From positions 1-64,000 of the forward strand of contig JADKFE010000017.1 of assembly GCA_016717595.1 (NCBI GenBank): 64,000 nt of DNA. Reading direction: 5' to 3'. Position 1 is the stretch's first letter. Every line of letters begins with the position of its first letter. Positions 17,656-26,874 of this stretch are shown here, one piece after another. The stretch is from Deltaproteobacteria bacterium. Its GTDB lineage: Bacteria > Myxococcota_A > UBA796 > CAJQPC01. Position numbers and translations under genes: made by a program. Below the pieces are notes generated by a model, which was not told the DNA's origin, did no database searches, and saw only the letters and a program-made list of their open reading frames with translations.

Positions 17656-19206
17656 TCAGCGCATCAAGCTCGCCGCGAGACGTTCGCCGTCGTCGAGCTC
17701 GACGATCAAGCCGCGGTCTAAGAGAGGCTCGGCGAGGTCGATCAGCGCGTGCTCGCCGAAGGTGAGCTGCTTCGCCAGGGCCTCGATCGTCATCGGGCCG
17801 CGGGCGGTGAGCTGCAACAGCGCCCGCTCAGGCTCGGTGAGGCCGACGATCTCCCGCACCGGGTCGCTCAAGAGGGCCACGAGCGCGCCGGGGTTGCCTT
17901 TTGACGCGCTGAGCAGGCCCTCGGCCTGATCCATCGACCGGTGCAGCGCCGAGAGGAGCTGCCGCACCTGCTCCAGGCCCAGGGCGGGCGGCTGAATGTG
18001 CTGGGCGCCGAGCTTGCCCAAGGTGACCATCGGTCGGTCGGTGACGATGACGAGCAGGCAACGCAGGCGCTCGGCCAGCACCCGGCTCGCGAGCTCGATG
18101 ACGCCGCGGTCGCGGCTCTCGGTGACCACGAGGGTGGGCTGGGGGGCGGCGCGCAGCTCGGGCAGCAGCTCCCGGGGGCGCTCGCCGAGGCTCAGCCGCA
18201 CAAAACCCTCCCGCCGGGCCGCGGACTGCACCTCCGCCGCCAAGGTGCGCCGCCCGCTGCCGTCGGGGCCATGAAGCACCACCACCGAGCCTTCGCCTTG
18301 TTGGGCGGCGACGACGAGGCCCCGCAGCGCCTCACGCTCACGGCGCATGCCCACGAGGATCGGCTGAGGGGGGCTGCGCAACGAGGCGCGCAGGGCCTCG
18401 GGGAGCGTGCTCGCCGGGCCGGGGCGGGCGTCGGGCTGCCGGGCGAGCAGGCCCATCACCAGCTCATCCAGGGCCTTGGGCAGCCCCGGCGAGAGCGCCG
18501 AGACGGGCTCGGGCAGGCTTGAGAGCGGGAGGTAGGTCAAGGCCGCGGGGTCGCGGTCGGCGAAGGGCGGGTGCCCGGTCAACATCGCGTACACCAAGGC
18601 GCCGAACGACCACAGATCCGTGGCGAAGCCCGGCGGGCGCCCGGCGAGCACCTCCGGCGCGGCGAAGCCTAAGGTGCCCCGAAAGCCCGCGGGCGGCGGC
18701 TCGTCCTCGACCAGCCGGGCGATGCCGAGGTCGATGATCCGGGGGCGATCTTGATCATCAATCACGACGTTGGACGGCTTGAGGTCCCCATGGGCGATGC
18801 CGTTGCCGTGCAGGTGCGCGAGGCCTTCAGCGAGCCGCGCGGCCACCTCAACGATGCGGGTGACCCCTTTGCCCCGGGCCCACTCCTTGAGCGCCGCGCC
18901 CTCGACGTACTCCAAGGCGAGCCAGGTGCCCGAGGGGTGGGCCTGCACCTTACGGATGACGTTGGGGTGGTCTACCCAGTCCAGGATCGCCGCCTCGTGG
19001 CGCAAGGCCACCTGCTGGCTCTCGCTCTGCGCCACCTTCAGCGCGACGGGCCCAGCGGGGCCTTCAGCCCGCCAGACCATGCCTCCGGCGCCTGTGCTCA
19101 GGAGCTGCAGGCAACGAAACGGCCCCGTGGGGGGGCTCGACTGGGGGCTCGTCTCCACAAGGCTCCGTGGGGGTCGCGGGCGGGGCGTCGACTCGTAGAG
19201 TACCAT
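17656..19206 (-). CDS. Ser/Thr protein kinase fused to an AAA/NTPase-like domain
   Basis: 516 residues from ATG 19206. Kinase domain at about 30-275: GAGGMVW loop, Lys57 in VALKV, catalytic loop HGDLKPSN (HGD rather than HRD), IDLGIA (DLG), then FAAPE. A second domain at about 285-440 looks like an AAA_16/NACHT-type ATPase: Walker A-like GPDGSGRRT, in which the invariant Lys is Arg, and a LLVIVT strand. The C-terminal ~80 residues resemble a winged helix (LTARGPMTIEALAKQL). This kinase-ATPase layout is common in myxobacterial signalling. Kinase activity is likely, ATPase activity doubtful. Divergent from prs with 28 bp between starts. Confidence 0.88.
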   Translation of the reverse strand: MVLYESTPRPRPPRSLVETSPQSSPPTGPFRCLQLLSTGAGGMVWRAEGPAGPVALKVAQSESQQVALRHEAAILDWVDHPNVIRKVQAHPSGTWLALEYVEGAALKEWARGKGVTRIVEVAARLAEGLAHLHGNGIAHGDLKPSNVVIDDQDRPRIIDLGIARLVEDEPPPAGFRGTLGFAAPEVLAGRPPGFATDLWSFGALVYAMLTGHPPFADRDPAALTYLPLSSLPEPVSALSPGLPKALDELVMGLLARQPDARPGPASTLPEALRASLRSPPQPILVGMRREREALRGLVVAAQQGEGSVVVLHGPDGSGRRTLAAEVQSAARREGFVRLSLGERPRELLPELRAAPQPTLVVTESRDRGVIELASRVLAERLRCLLVIVTDRPMVTLGKLGAQHIQPPALGLEQVRQLLSALHRSMDQAEGLLSASKGNPGALVALLSDPVREIVGLTEPERALLQLTARGPMTIEALAKQLTFGEHALIDLAEPLLDRGLIVELDDGERLAASLMR

Positions 19207-19234
19207 AGCCAAGACTGCTCACGGAGGAGCGCGA

Positions 19235-20248
19235 ATGATGGATGATGTTCGGGCGCCAATGGCGCTCTTAAGCTGTGAGGGGGCGCGAGATTTCGCCGGG
19301 CGCGTGGCCTCCCACCTCGCGCGTCCGCTCCTCGCCAGTCACGAGACCTGGTTCGCCTGCGGCGAGGCCAAGGTCGAGATCGAAGAGAACGTGCGCGGCC
19401 ACGACGTCTACATCTTCCAGAACCTCATCAGCCCCGGCGACGATCACAGCCCCTACGATCGCCTGATGATGCTCTTGCACGCCGCCGACGCCGCCAGCTT
19501 GGCCGACGCCCAGTGGGTCACCGCGGTGCTGCCGTACTACCCCGGCGCCCGCCAAGACAAACGGAAGGGCCGCACCCGCGAGGGCATCTCGGCCTCCTTG
19601 GTGGCCCGGATGCTCAAGGCCGCGGGGGTGCGCCGGGTCTTGTGTATTGAGGTTCACAACGAGGCCATCGCCGGGATGTTTGACCCTCGGGTGTGCATGT
19701 TGGAGAACCTCTACCTCACCCGGCCCCTGGCGGCGTTTTTGCGCGCCCGGGAGCTCTGCGGCGACGTGGTCGTGGCCCCGGACGTCGGCGGCATGGAGCG
19801 CGCCCGGCGCTACGCCTTGGAGCTCTCGGCGAGCCTGGCGGCGATCTCCAAAGAGCGCGACTACGCCCAGCCCAACACGGTCTTGCGCGCGAACCTCATC
19901 GGCGACGTCGCGGGCCGGGACGTGCTGCTCATCGACGACATCATCGACACCGCGGGCTCCGTCGTCGCCGCCGTGCGAGAGCTGCGCGAGAACGGCGCCA
20001 AGAACATCACCGCGGCCTGCACCCACGCCGTGCTCTCGCCCCCGGCCTGGGATCGTCTGGGGGCCGTGGCCGCCGAGGCCCAGGCCGAGGGCTGGCGCTT
20101 CACCGTCGTCGGGGCTACGTCCATCCAGCACCCCCAGCCGCCGCCGTGGTACCAGGAGTTCGCCGTGGAGTCCCTCGTGGCCTCGGTCATCCGCAACATC
20201 AACCGCCGCGGGAGCGTCACCCGTGTGCAGGAGGAGCGCGCAGAATGA
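19235..20248 (+). CDS. prs: Ribose-phosphate pyrophosphokinase (PRPP synthetase)
   Basis: 337 residues, start with GGAGGAG just upstream. It makes PRPP from ribose 5-phosphate and ATP, feeding purine, pyrimidine, His, Trp and NAD synthesis. Signatures: PYYPGARQDKRKGRTREG (ATP/catalytic flexible region), the His in EVHN, VVAPDVGG, and the PRPP-binding loop DVLLIDDIIDTAGS. Some 20 residues longer than E. coli Prs. The stop overlaps the next ATG by 4 bp. It supplies PRPP, a substrate used downstream of NadA, whose gene lies 0.8 kb away on the other strand. Confidence 0.95.
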   Translation: MMDDVRAPMALLSCEGARDFAGRVASHLARPLLASHETWFACGEAKVEIEENVRGHDVYIFQNLISPGDDHSPYDRLMMLLHAADAASLADAQWVTAVLPYYPGARQDKRKGRTREGISASLVARMLKAAGVRRVLCIEVHNEAIAGMFDPRVCMLENLYLTRPLAAFLRARELCGDVVVAPDVGGMERARRYALELSASLAAISKERDYAQPNTVLRANLIGDVAGRDVLLIDDIIDTAGSVVAAVRELRENGAKNITAACTHAVLSPPAWDRLGAVAAEAQAEGWRFTVVGATSIQHPQPPPWYQEFAVESLVASVIRNINRRGSVTRVQEERAE

Positions 20249-21024
20249 CCCTCCTCTCCCTTCTCGGGAGCCTCGCCGCCTTCGCCCAAGACGCCCCGCC
20301 CGCTGAAGATCCCAAGCCCCAAGAGGGCCCCGTCGTGCGGATCCCCGCCGATGGCGACACCCCCGTAGGCGACCCCGCGCCGGCCCCCGAGGTCGTCGAT
20401 CCCACGGCGCCGCCGCTGCCTGAACCGGGCGGCCTGGCCGCGGAGATCCCGCTCTTGGAGCGCCTGGACTGGGCGCCGTACTGGGAGCCCATCGCCGGGT
20501 ACCAGATCTACAACGCCGGGCGTTTTGGCACCTCCGTGTTCACCGTCGGCGCCATGGTCGGCGTGCGCTACGAGGACCAACAGAGCCCCCTCGTGGGCCG
20601 CACCCGCGTCGCCGCCTCGGCGCTTCTGGGCGGCGGCCTCGGCGTCGACGCCCGCTTGGGCAGCTTCTTGGGCCCCGCGGGCAAATACTGGTCGGTGCAG
20701 GCCGGCCCCGACTTCTTCTACAACCGCTACGTCGAGGGCAACCTCAGCTTCTTGCCGCCCAGCCCCGGCATGGACATGGTCGTGCGCGCCACCTTAGGCC
20801 CCGAGCAGGTCTATGTGCTCGGCGGGGTGAGCCCGGCCATCCTCCTGAGCCCCGACCGCCGCGTCAACTGGGAGCGCACCGACCGCTTCGGCTTCGGCCA
20901 CGAGTTTGAGTGGTACGTCGGCGGCGTCATCGACACCGACGTGTTCAGCTTCGCCTTGACCTGGCGAGAGCGCACCATCTCCACAGGCGTGATTCAGTCG
21001 GTGAGCTTCACCGTCGGCATCTAA
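20245..21024 (+). CDS. Secreted outer-membrane beta-barrel-like protein
   Basis: 259 residues, coupled to prs by ATGA. A short signal peptide (LLSLLGSLAAFAQ) is followed by a Pro/Glu/Asp-rich stretch to about residue 65. The rest is alternating hydrophobic and Gly/aromatic-rich beta strands (SVFTVGAMVGVRYE, RVAASALLGGGLGVDARLG, FEWYVGGVIDTDVFSFALTWRERTI), ending in a beta signal-like SFTVGI. This suggests a small outer-membrane barrel. No homologous family recognised; its coupling to prs has no obvious functional reason. Confidence 0.75.
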   Translation: MTLLSLLGSLAAFAQDAPPAEDPKPQEGPVVRIPADGDTPVGDPAPAPEVVDPTAPPLPEPGGLAAEIPLLERLDWAPYWEPIAGYQIYNAGRFGTSVFTVGAMVGVRYEDQQSPLVGRTRVAASALLGGGLGVDARLGSFLGPAGKYWSVQAGPDFFYNRYVEGNLSFLPPSPGMDMVVRATLGPEQVYVLGGVSPAILLSPDRRVNWERTDRFGFGHEFEWYVGGVIDTDVFSFALTWRERTISTGVIQSVSFTVGI

Positions 21025-21041
21025 TCCGCGGGGGATTGTGT

Positions 21042-21064
21042 CGGGTGAGCCTTCCGCTCACCCG
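21042..21064. terminator. Stem-loop between convergent genes
   Basis: Perfect 9-bp stem CGGGTGAGC / GCTCACCCG with a 5-nt loop (CTTCC) in the 45-bp gap between the barrel-like gene and the end of nadA. It is well placed to terminate both strands. Confidence 0.65.
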
Positions 21065-21069
21065 CAGGC

Positions 21070-22032
21070 TCAGCCCAAGGCCAACATCCGCTCCAGAGGT
21101 TTGAGCGCCGCCAGCCGAAGCTCTTCGCTCATCTCGATCCGCGGCTCCAGATCCCGCAGGGCCACCACCATCTTCTCCAGCGTGTTGAGCCGCATAAACG
21201 GGCACTCGTTACACGCGCAGGTGGTGTCTCGGCCGGGCAGGGGGATGTACTCCTTCTGGGGGTTCACCTTACGCATCTGGTGGATGATGCCGGGCTCCGT
21301 CGCCACGATGAACCGCTGGGCGGGCATCGTCTGGGTGGCGCGCAGGAGCGCGAAGGTGGAGCCGATCACGTCCGCGAGCCGCAGGATCTCCGGCTCACAC
21401 TCGGGGTGCGCGAGCACGACGGCGTCGGGGTGCTGGCTGCGAAGCTCGATGAGCTTCCGCTCGGAGAAGGTCTCGTGAACGATGCAGCTTCCTTGCCACA
21501 GGAGCATCTCCCGGCCCGTCTCCCGCATCAGCCAGGCGCCTAAGTTGCGGTCGGGGGCGAAGATAATCTTCTGATCCGCGGGGATGGCGTCGATCACCCG
21601 GCGGGCGTTGGAGCTCGTGCAGATCCAGTCCGAGAGCGCCTTCGTCTCGGCGGTGCAGTTGATGTACGAGACCACGACGTGGTCGGGGTGAGCGGCCTTG
21701 AGCGCGGCGAGCTTCTGCGGCGGGCAAGAGTCCGCCAAGGAGCACCCGGCGCGCAGGTCGGGCAGCACCACGGTGCGGCTGGGGTTGAGGATCTTCGCCG
21801 TCTCGGCCATAAAATGAACGCCGCAGAACAGGATGACCTCGGCGTCGGTGTCCCGGGCGGCCTGGGCGAGCTGCAGGGAGTCGCCGGTGAAGTCGGCGAG
21901 GTCTTGGATCTCGTCGTCTTGGTAATAGTGGGCGAGGATCACCGCCTTACGCTCGCGGCGCAGGCGGCTCAGCTCGTCGTGCAGGTCGAGGCGGGGGTCG
22001 AGGGCGCGAACGCGCGCGTCGATGGCTTCCAT
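21070..22032 (-). CDS. nadA: Quinolinate synthase A
   Basis: 320 residues, start with GAGGAC upstream. It condenses iminoaspartate and dihydroxyacetone phosphate to quinolinate in de novo NAD synthesis and carries a [4Fe-4S] cluster. Seen: AHYYQDDEIQDLADFTGDSL, FCGVHFMAETAKIL, DLRAGCSLADSCP, the TSSNA segment, HPECEP, GSTFALL, and the C-terminal cluster region TTCACNECPFMRLNTLEK. All three cluster-Cys regions are present. The gene lies 28 bp after a co-directional aminotransferase gene. No nadB or nadC is in the window. Confidence 0.96.
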   Translation of the reverse strand: MEAIDARVRALDPRLDLHDELSRLRRERKAVILAHYYQDDEIQDLADFTGDSLQLAQAARDTDAEVILFCGVHFMAETAKILNPSRTVVLPDLRAGCSLADSCPPQKLAALKAAHPDHVVVSYINCTAETKALSDWICTSSNARRVIDAIPADQKIIFAPDRNLGAWLMRETGREMLLWQGSCIVHETFSERKLIELRSQHPDAVVLAHPECEPEILRLADVIGSTFALLRATQTMPAQRFIVATEPGIIHQMRKVNPQKEYIPLPGRDTTCACNECPFMRLNTLEKMVVALRDLEPRIEMSEELRLAALKPLERMLALG

Positions 22033-22060
22033 CAGGTCCTCGTTTTTTGGCTGTGGTGGG

Positions 22061-23329
22061 TCAGAGGCTGCTCGTGGCGAGCTGAATGCGGCGGATGAGC
22101 TCAGGCATATCTTCAGCGCGGGTGGAGCAGAAGGCGAGGCGTAAGGCGTTGATCTCGGGGATGGAGATCACGCCGACGCTGTGATCACGAATCAGGGTGA
22201 GGCGCAGCTCTTGCACGTCGATGTCGGGGTCTACGGCGACGAGGCCGAAGAACCCGGCGTTGTTCGGCAGAGGTTTGAGCCGCCCCCCCGCAGGCAAGGT
22301 GGCCAGGGCCGCCTGCATCGCCTCCCAGCGGCCCCGCAGCATCGTCAGGCGCTCCTGAATCTGGGCGTCGATCTCAGGGTGGCGCAGGGCGGCCAAGGCG
22401 AGGGCCTGGGAGGGGCCCGGCGGGATGCTCACGGTGCTGCGTGTAGACGCCATCACCTTGTCTACCAGGGCCTCACCGGCCTCTCCGGCGGCAGAGAAGG
22501 TGATGAAGCCCACACGCCCGCCAAAAAAGAGCAGCTCCTTCGTGCAGCCGTCGACCTTCACCACCAGCAGGCGGGCAGGGTCCGCCCGGCGGCTCAGGGC
22601 CCAGAACAAGGACTCCCGCAGGGCGCCGTCCTCAAAGACGATGCCGTGGTAGGCGTCATCGAGCACGACCACCAAGGGGCCGGGGTGGTTGACCAAGAGG
22701 GTCACCAGAGGCTCGACGTCCTCAAGCCGCGGCGAGAAGCCTTGGGGGTTGGACGGGAAGTTGAGCAGCACCACCGCGCGGCCCTGAACCCCGGCGAGGG
22801 CCTCGGCGAGCCCCTGGGTGTTGAACTGGTGGTTGGCGTCAAAGAAGGGGTAACCGACGATGCGCGCGCCGTGGCGGGCCTCAAAGAGCAGGCGGTAGTT
22901 GCCCCAGTACGGCGTCGGCACGAGCACGTCGACGCCGGGCTCCATGAACAGATCCGCGGTGATCGAGAGCCCGTGGGTGAGGCCGCAGACGACGGCGGGC
23001 AGGCTGGTGGGGGTGCCGTGGCCCTCACGCGCCTGGCGCTCACGCCAGAGCTCCCTCAGGGGCTTGAGCCCGGCGGCGTTGCCGTACAACAGGGCCTGCT
23101 CGGGCTCGATGCCCACGAGGTGGGAGGCCAAGGCGTCCACCGCCATGGCGTGGCCTTTGCCGTCGGTGAGCTGCCCGATCGTCGCCTTGAGCTCACAGCC
23201 CGCGGCCTCAGCGGTCTGGCTGGGGATTCCTTGGGGAAACGCGAGGGCGCGGCCGAAGCGCGAGAGGCTCGCGGCGGCGGCGGGGGCGTCTCGTCTGAGG
23301 ATCTCGTTGAGCTGCTCGGCCTTGGTCAT
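22061..23329 (-). CDS. PLP-dependent aminotransferase, class I/II
   Basis: 422 residues from ATG 23329 (GGGAGAG upstream). Fold-type I features are clear: GLTHGLSI for the phosphate-binding loop, PTPYWGNYRLLF, NFPSNPQGFSP (substrate/Asn motif), VLDDAYHGIVF (Asp contacting the PLP nitrogen), and the Schiff-base Lys in VDGCTKELLFFGGRVGF. Substrate cannot be told from sequence. It is upstream of nadA in the same orientation, so an aspartate or related amino-donor role is possible but inferred. Confidence 0.88.
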   Translation of the reverse strand: MTKAEQLNEILRRDAPAAAASLSRFGRALAFPQGIPSQTAEAAGCELKATIGQLTDGKGHAMAVDALASHLVGIEPEQALLYGNAAGLKPLRELWRERQAREGHGTPTSLPAVVCGLTHGLSITADLFMEPGVDVLVPTPYWGNYRLLFEARHGARIVGYPFFDANHQFNTQGLAEALAGVQGRAVVLLNFPSNPQGFSPRLEDVEPLVTLLVNHPGPLVVVLDDAYHGIVFEDGALRESLFWALSRRADPARLLVVKVDGCTKELLFFGGRVGFITFSAAGEAGEALVDKVMASTRSTVSIPPGPSQALALAALRHPEIDAQIQERLTMLRGRWEAMQAALATLPAGGRLKPLPNNAGFFGLVAVDPDIDVQELRLTLIRDHSVGVISIPEINALRLAFCSTRAEDMPELIRRIQLATSSL

Positions 23330-23448
23330 GGATCTCTCCCTCGTGAGGCTGGTTAACGCGGGGGGAGGCCAGAAGGAGGTGAACAAAGCGTCTGCCCTCG
23401 CGCGTGTAGGCTTGTGCCCCCCCCGGTCGCCCCGGTAGGCTCTGGCTC

Positions 23449-24261
23449 ATGCGAGTCATCACCCCCCCCGCCGAAGACTTCCTCCTTCACGATCGCCCCT
23501 GGTATGTGCCCGTCGAGGATGAGGTCGAGCTCTTTGAGCACGCCCACGCCTCGAAGCTGCCGGTGCTGCTCAAGGGCCCCACGGGCTGCGGCAAGACCCG
23601 CTTCGTCTCCCACATGGCCGCGCGCCTGGGCCGCCCCTTGGTCACCGTGGCCTGCCACGAAGATCTCACGGCGTCGGATCTTTTGGGCCGCTTCTTGCTG
23701 CTCGGCGACGAGACGGTGTGGGTAGACGGCCCGCTCACCATCGCCGTGCGCCACGGGGCGATCGTCTACTTGGACGAGGTGGTCGAGGCCCGAAACGACA
23801 CGATGGTGGTGATCCACCCGCTCACCGACGACCGCCGCATCTTGCCCATCGAGAAGCTGGGCCAGGTGCTCCACGCGCCAGACAACTTCATGCTCGTGGT
23901 CTCCTACAACCCCGGCTACCAGTCCGTGCTCAAGGAGATGAAGCAGTCCACCCGCCAGCGTTTTATCTCGCTGGACTTCACCTACCCCAAGCCCGACATC
24001 GAGCAGCAGGTCGTCGCCAAAGAGGCCGGGTGCAGCGCGGAGATCGCCGGGCGGCTGGTGAAGGTGGCCCAGAAGGTGCGAAACCTCACCGACCGGGGGC
24101 TTGAGGAGGGCGTGTCTACGCGGCTGTTGATCTACGCCGGGCGGCTCATCGCCCGGGGCGTGTCCGAGCGCCGGGCCTGCGACGTGGCCTTCGCCCGCAC
24201 GCTCACCGACGACCCCGACCTGCGCCGCTCCGTGCGTGAGGTCGTCAATGACTACTTCTAG
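23449..24261 (+). CDS. MoxR-family AAA+ ATPase, CbbQ/NorQ type
   Basis: 270 residues, the usual CbbQ/NorQ length. Walker A GPTGCGKT, Walker B-like IVYLDEVVEAR, sensor-type SYNPGYQ and the arginine-finger region STRQRF are all present, plus the family-typical YVPVEDEVELFEHA opening. Such ATPases act with a VWA partner (encoded 27 bp downstream) to remodel and activate metalloenzymes, for example Rubisco (CbbQO) or NO reductase (NorQD). No client gene of either kind is in the window, so the target is unknown. Confidence 0.92.
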   Translation: MRVITPPAEDFLLHDRPWYVPVEDEVELFEHAHASKLPVLLKGPTGCGKTRFVSHMAARLGRPLVTVACHEDLTASDLLGRFLLLGDETVWVDGPLTIAVRHGAIVYLDEVVEARNDTMVVIHPLTDDRRILPIEKLGQVLHAPDNFMLVVSYNPGYQSVLKEMKQSTRQRFISLDFTYPKPDIEQQVVAKEAGCSAEIAGRLVKVAQKVRNLTDRGLEEGVSTRLLIYAGRLIARGVSERRACDVAFARTLTDDPDLRRSVREVVNDYF

Positions 24262-24288
24262 CCCGGCCCCCAAATCGGTGTCCGCCGC

Positions 24289-26853
24289 ATGATCCCCCGG
24301 CGGCTCCAGCGCCTCGCCACGGGCCTGCGTGAGCGCCTGGAGGCCCAGCCCGGCGTGGTGGGCCGCGCCGCCCAGCTCGCCCGCCACGCCCGGCCCGCCG
24401 CCGAGCTGGCCCTGGCCGACCGCGGCACCCTGCGCGCCTGGATGCGCTACATCGGCCCGATTCACACGAGCTTGGGTGTGCAGGCGGAGACCGGCTACAC
24501 CCGCCTGGTGCTTCGCGCGGTGAAGATCGAGGCCAGGACCGGGCGTTTGGTCGCCTTGACCTTGCCCGACCAGCTCGCCCGGGTGCGCCCCGAGCGCCAG
24601 CGCGACTACTTCGAGCTCCTGGAGCTGGTGCTCAGCACCCGGCCCAACGCCTTGGGCCTCGTCGCCCGCACCCTGCCCGAGCTGATGGAGCGCCTCTCCG
24701 GCCCCGCCCTGCGCCGGTTTCTGAGCGAGGGCCTCAACCTGCACACCTCCAGCGAGCGGGTGGCCGAGAGCTTCCTCAAGCGGGAGTCCGAGCGGGGTCA
24801 ACAAGAGCTCGAGCGCCTCACCCTGGGCCTGCCGCTCAAGGAGGTCAGCCGGGCCCTGGCGCTGTACGCCCGCGCCCACTGCGGCGAGGACGTACAGGTG
24901 CGCGCCGACCCCGGCGCGTCGAGCGCCCAGCCCGCCTGGTCCGAGGGCCGCCACATCCACCTGCCCGAGCGTGTGGACCGCTACGGCGACGAGCGCGACT
25001 TCTTGATCTACCGCGTCTTGACCGCGCGCACGGCGGGCTACCTAGAGTTCGGCACCTTCGATCTGCACCTGCAACAAGTGCCCGGCGAGTGGCCCACGGC
25101 GCACCCCGGCGAGGGGGACCTAGAGCGTTTTCTGCGCTCGTTCCCCAACAAGAGCCTCGCCCGAGACCTGTTCCGCCTCGCTGAAGACGCCCGTGTGGAG
25201 GCCCGGGTCATCGCGGAGTACCCCGGCATCGCCCGCGACCTCGCCGTGCTCCGCCCCGATGAGCTGGCGCTGCGCCCGGAGATCACGGATTTGGCCCCCG
25301 CCGAGCAGCTCGTCGAGGCGCTGTTGCGCCGCTCTTGGGGCGCGCCGTTCTCGGACGATCTCCCCATCCGTGTGCGCGCCGCCGCCGAGGCCGCCTGGAG
25401 CCTCCTGCGCCCGGAGTCTGTGCGGGGTGTGGAGGACGTCGCCGCCGCCGTGCAGAGCGCCTTCCCCTTGGCCTACCGCCTGATGACCTTCGTCGAGGAC
25501 GGCGACCTGCGCCCCAACGACGGCCAAGGCCAAGGCGGCAGCGGGCGCCGCGACCGTGTGGAGACGCCGGACGTGGGCCGCGGCGCTGATTCCCGCGAGG
25601 ACGACGCTGGGCAGCCCCAAGACGGCTACCGGGGCTTAGAGGAGCCGATGTTGGGCACGGCCCTTCGCCCCGAGGCGCTCTCGGCGGAGGACCGCGCTGA
25701 AGACGAGGCCGCCCGGGAGCTGCGCGCGGCGATGACTGAAGAGGGCCTCGACGCCACGCTCTCCGAGATCCGCCGGGCCCTGCGCCAACAGACGCCGTTA
25801 AACGATCGCAGCTATGACGAGATGGTCGCGTTCTTGGAGCGAAACGCCGCCCCTGAGGGCGCCATCGTCGAGGACAGCGAGACGCCGTCCCGCCCCGGCC
25901 CCTTGCCCGGCCCCTTGGGCGCGGCCTTAGACCCCGACAACGACCCCGCCGCGCCCAGCTTCTTGTACCCCGAGTGGGACCAAGGCATCGGCGACGTGAA
26001 GCCCCAGTGGACGCGGGTGCGAGAGCACGTCTTGACGCCGGGCAGCCGCGAGTTCGTGACGAGCGTGCTGGAGGAGCACGGCCCCACCTTACGCGGCCTA
26101 CGCAAGCGGTTCCAGGCCTTACGCCCCGAGGCCCTGCGCCGGGTGAAGGGCCTCGTAGACGGCGACATCTTGGAGCTCGACCGCGCCATCGACGCCCGCA
26201 TCACCGCGCGCAGCGGCGGCAGCCCCAGCGAGCGACTGTACACCCGCCAGCTCCGCGATCAGCGCGACGTGGCCGTGGCGTTCCTGCTCGACATGTCGAG
26301 CAGCACAAACGAGGTCGCCGCTGAAGGCGGCAAACGTATCATCCAGGTCGAGAAAGAGGCCCTGGTGCTCATCGCTGAGGCCGTAGACGCCATCGGCGAC
26401 GCCTGCGCGATCTGGGGCTTCTCGGGATACAGTCGAGAGCACGTCGCCTTCTACATCGCCAAAGAGTTCGACGACGCCTACGACAGCCGGGTGAAGGAGC
26501 GCATCGGGCGCATGAGCTGGAAGATGGAGAACCGCGACGGCGCCGCCATTCGCCACGCCACGATGAAGCTCGCCAAACAGCCCGCCCGCACCCGCCTGCT
26601 CATCCTGCTCAGCGACGGCCGCCCGCTCGACTGCGGCTGCGATCAATACTTCGACTCCTACGCCCAGGCCGACACCCGCGCCGCCTTACGCGAGGCGAGA
26701 AAGCTCAACATCCACCCGTTCTGCATCACGGTGGACCCTCGCGGCGAGAGTTACCTCGAGGCTCTGTATGGCGAGGTGGGCTACGTCGTCATCGAGGACG
26801 TGGCGAGCCTGCCGTCGAGGCTCCCGGCGCTGTATCGGCGGCTGACGCGGTGA
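24289..26853 (+). CDS. VWA-domain activator protein, CbbO/NorD type
   Basis: 854 residues, partner of the upstream MoxR ATPase. The N-terminal ~600 residues are helical with an acidic, Gly/Asp-rich middle (about 400-470). The VWA domain is at about 660-850, with a MIDAS of the form DMSSST, a downstream Thr/Asp region and SDGRPLDCG. CbbO/NorD proteins hand the AAA+ ring to its substrate through the MIDAS metal. A length near 800 residues is usual for this family. It converges on a small membrane gene on the other strand. Confidence 0.9.
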   Translation: MIPRRLQRLATGLRERLEAQPGVVGRAAQLARHARPAAELALADRGTLRAWMRYIGPIHTSLGVQAETGYTRLVLRAVKIEARTGRLVALTLPDQLARVRPERQRDYFELLELVLSTRPNALGLVARTLPELMERLSGPALRRFLSEGLNLHTSSERVAESFLKRESERGQQELERLTLGLPLKEVSRALALYARAHCGEDVQVRADPGASSAQPAWSEGRHIHLPERVDRYGDERDFLIYRVLTARTAGYLEFGTFDLHLQQVPGEWPTAHPGEGDLERFLRSFPNKSLARDLFRLAEDARVEARVIAEYPGIARDLAVLRPDELALRPEITDLAPAEQLVEALLRRSWGAPFSDDLPIRVRAAAEAAWSLLRPESVRGVEDVAAAVQSAFPLAYRLMTFVEDGDLRPNDGQGQGGSGRRDRVETPDVGRGADSREDDAGQPQDGYRGLEEPMLGTALRPEALSAEDRAEDEAARELRAAMTEEGLDATLSEIRRALRQQTPLNDRSYDEMVAFLERNAAPEGAIVEDSETPSRPGPLPGPLGAALDPDNDPAAPSFLYPEWDQGIGDVKPQWTRVREHVLTPGSREFVTSVLEEHGPTLRGLRKRFQALRPEALRRVKGLVDGDILELDRAIDARITARSGGSPSERLYTRQLRDQRDVAVAFLLDMSSSTNEVAAEGGKRIIQVEKEALVLIAEAVDAIGDACAIWGFSGYSREHVAFYIAKEFDDAYDSRVKERIGRMSWKMENRDGAAIRHATMKLAKQPARTRLLILLSDGRPLDCGCDQYFDSYAQADTRAALREARKLNIHPFCITVDPRGESYLEALYGEVGYVVIEDVASLPSRLPALYRRLTR

Positions 26854-26874
26854 GCGGTCTGTGTGAGATAGGCC

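Noticed and set aside
23353..24960. A 535-codon open frame on the minus strand across the CbbQ and CbbO genes
   Set aside because: Antisense to motif-bearing genes; composition is typical shadow sequence.
23449..26853. Naming the pair cbbQ/cbbO or norQ/norD outright
   Set aside because: Sequence motifs do not separate these clades by eye and no client gene is in the window, so no symbol was given.
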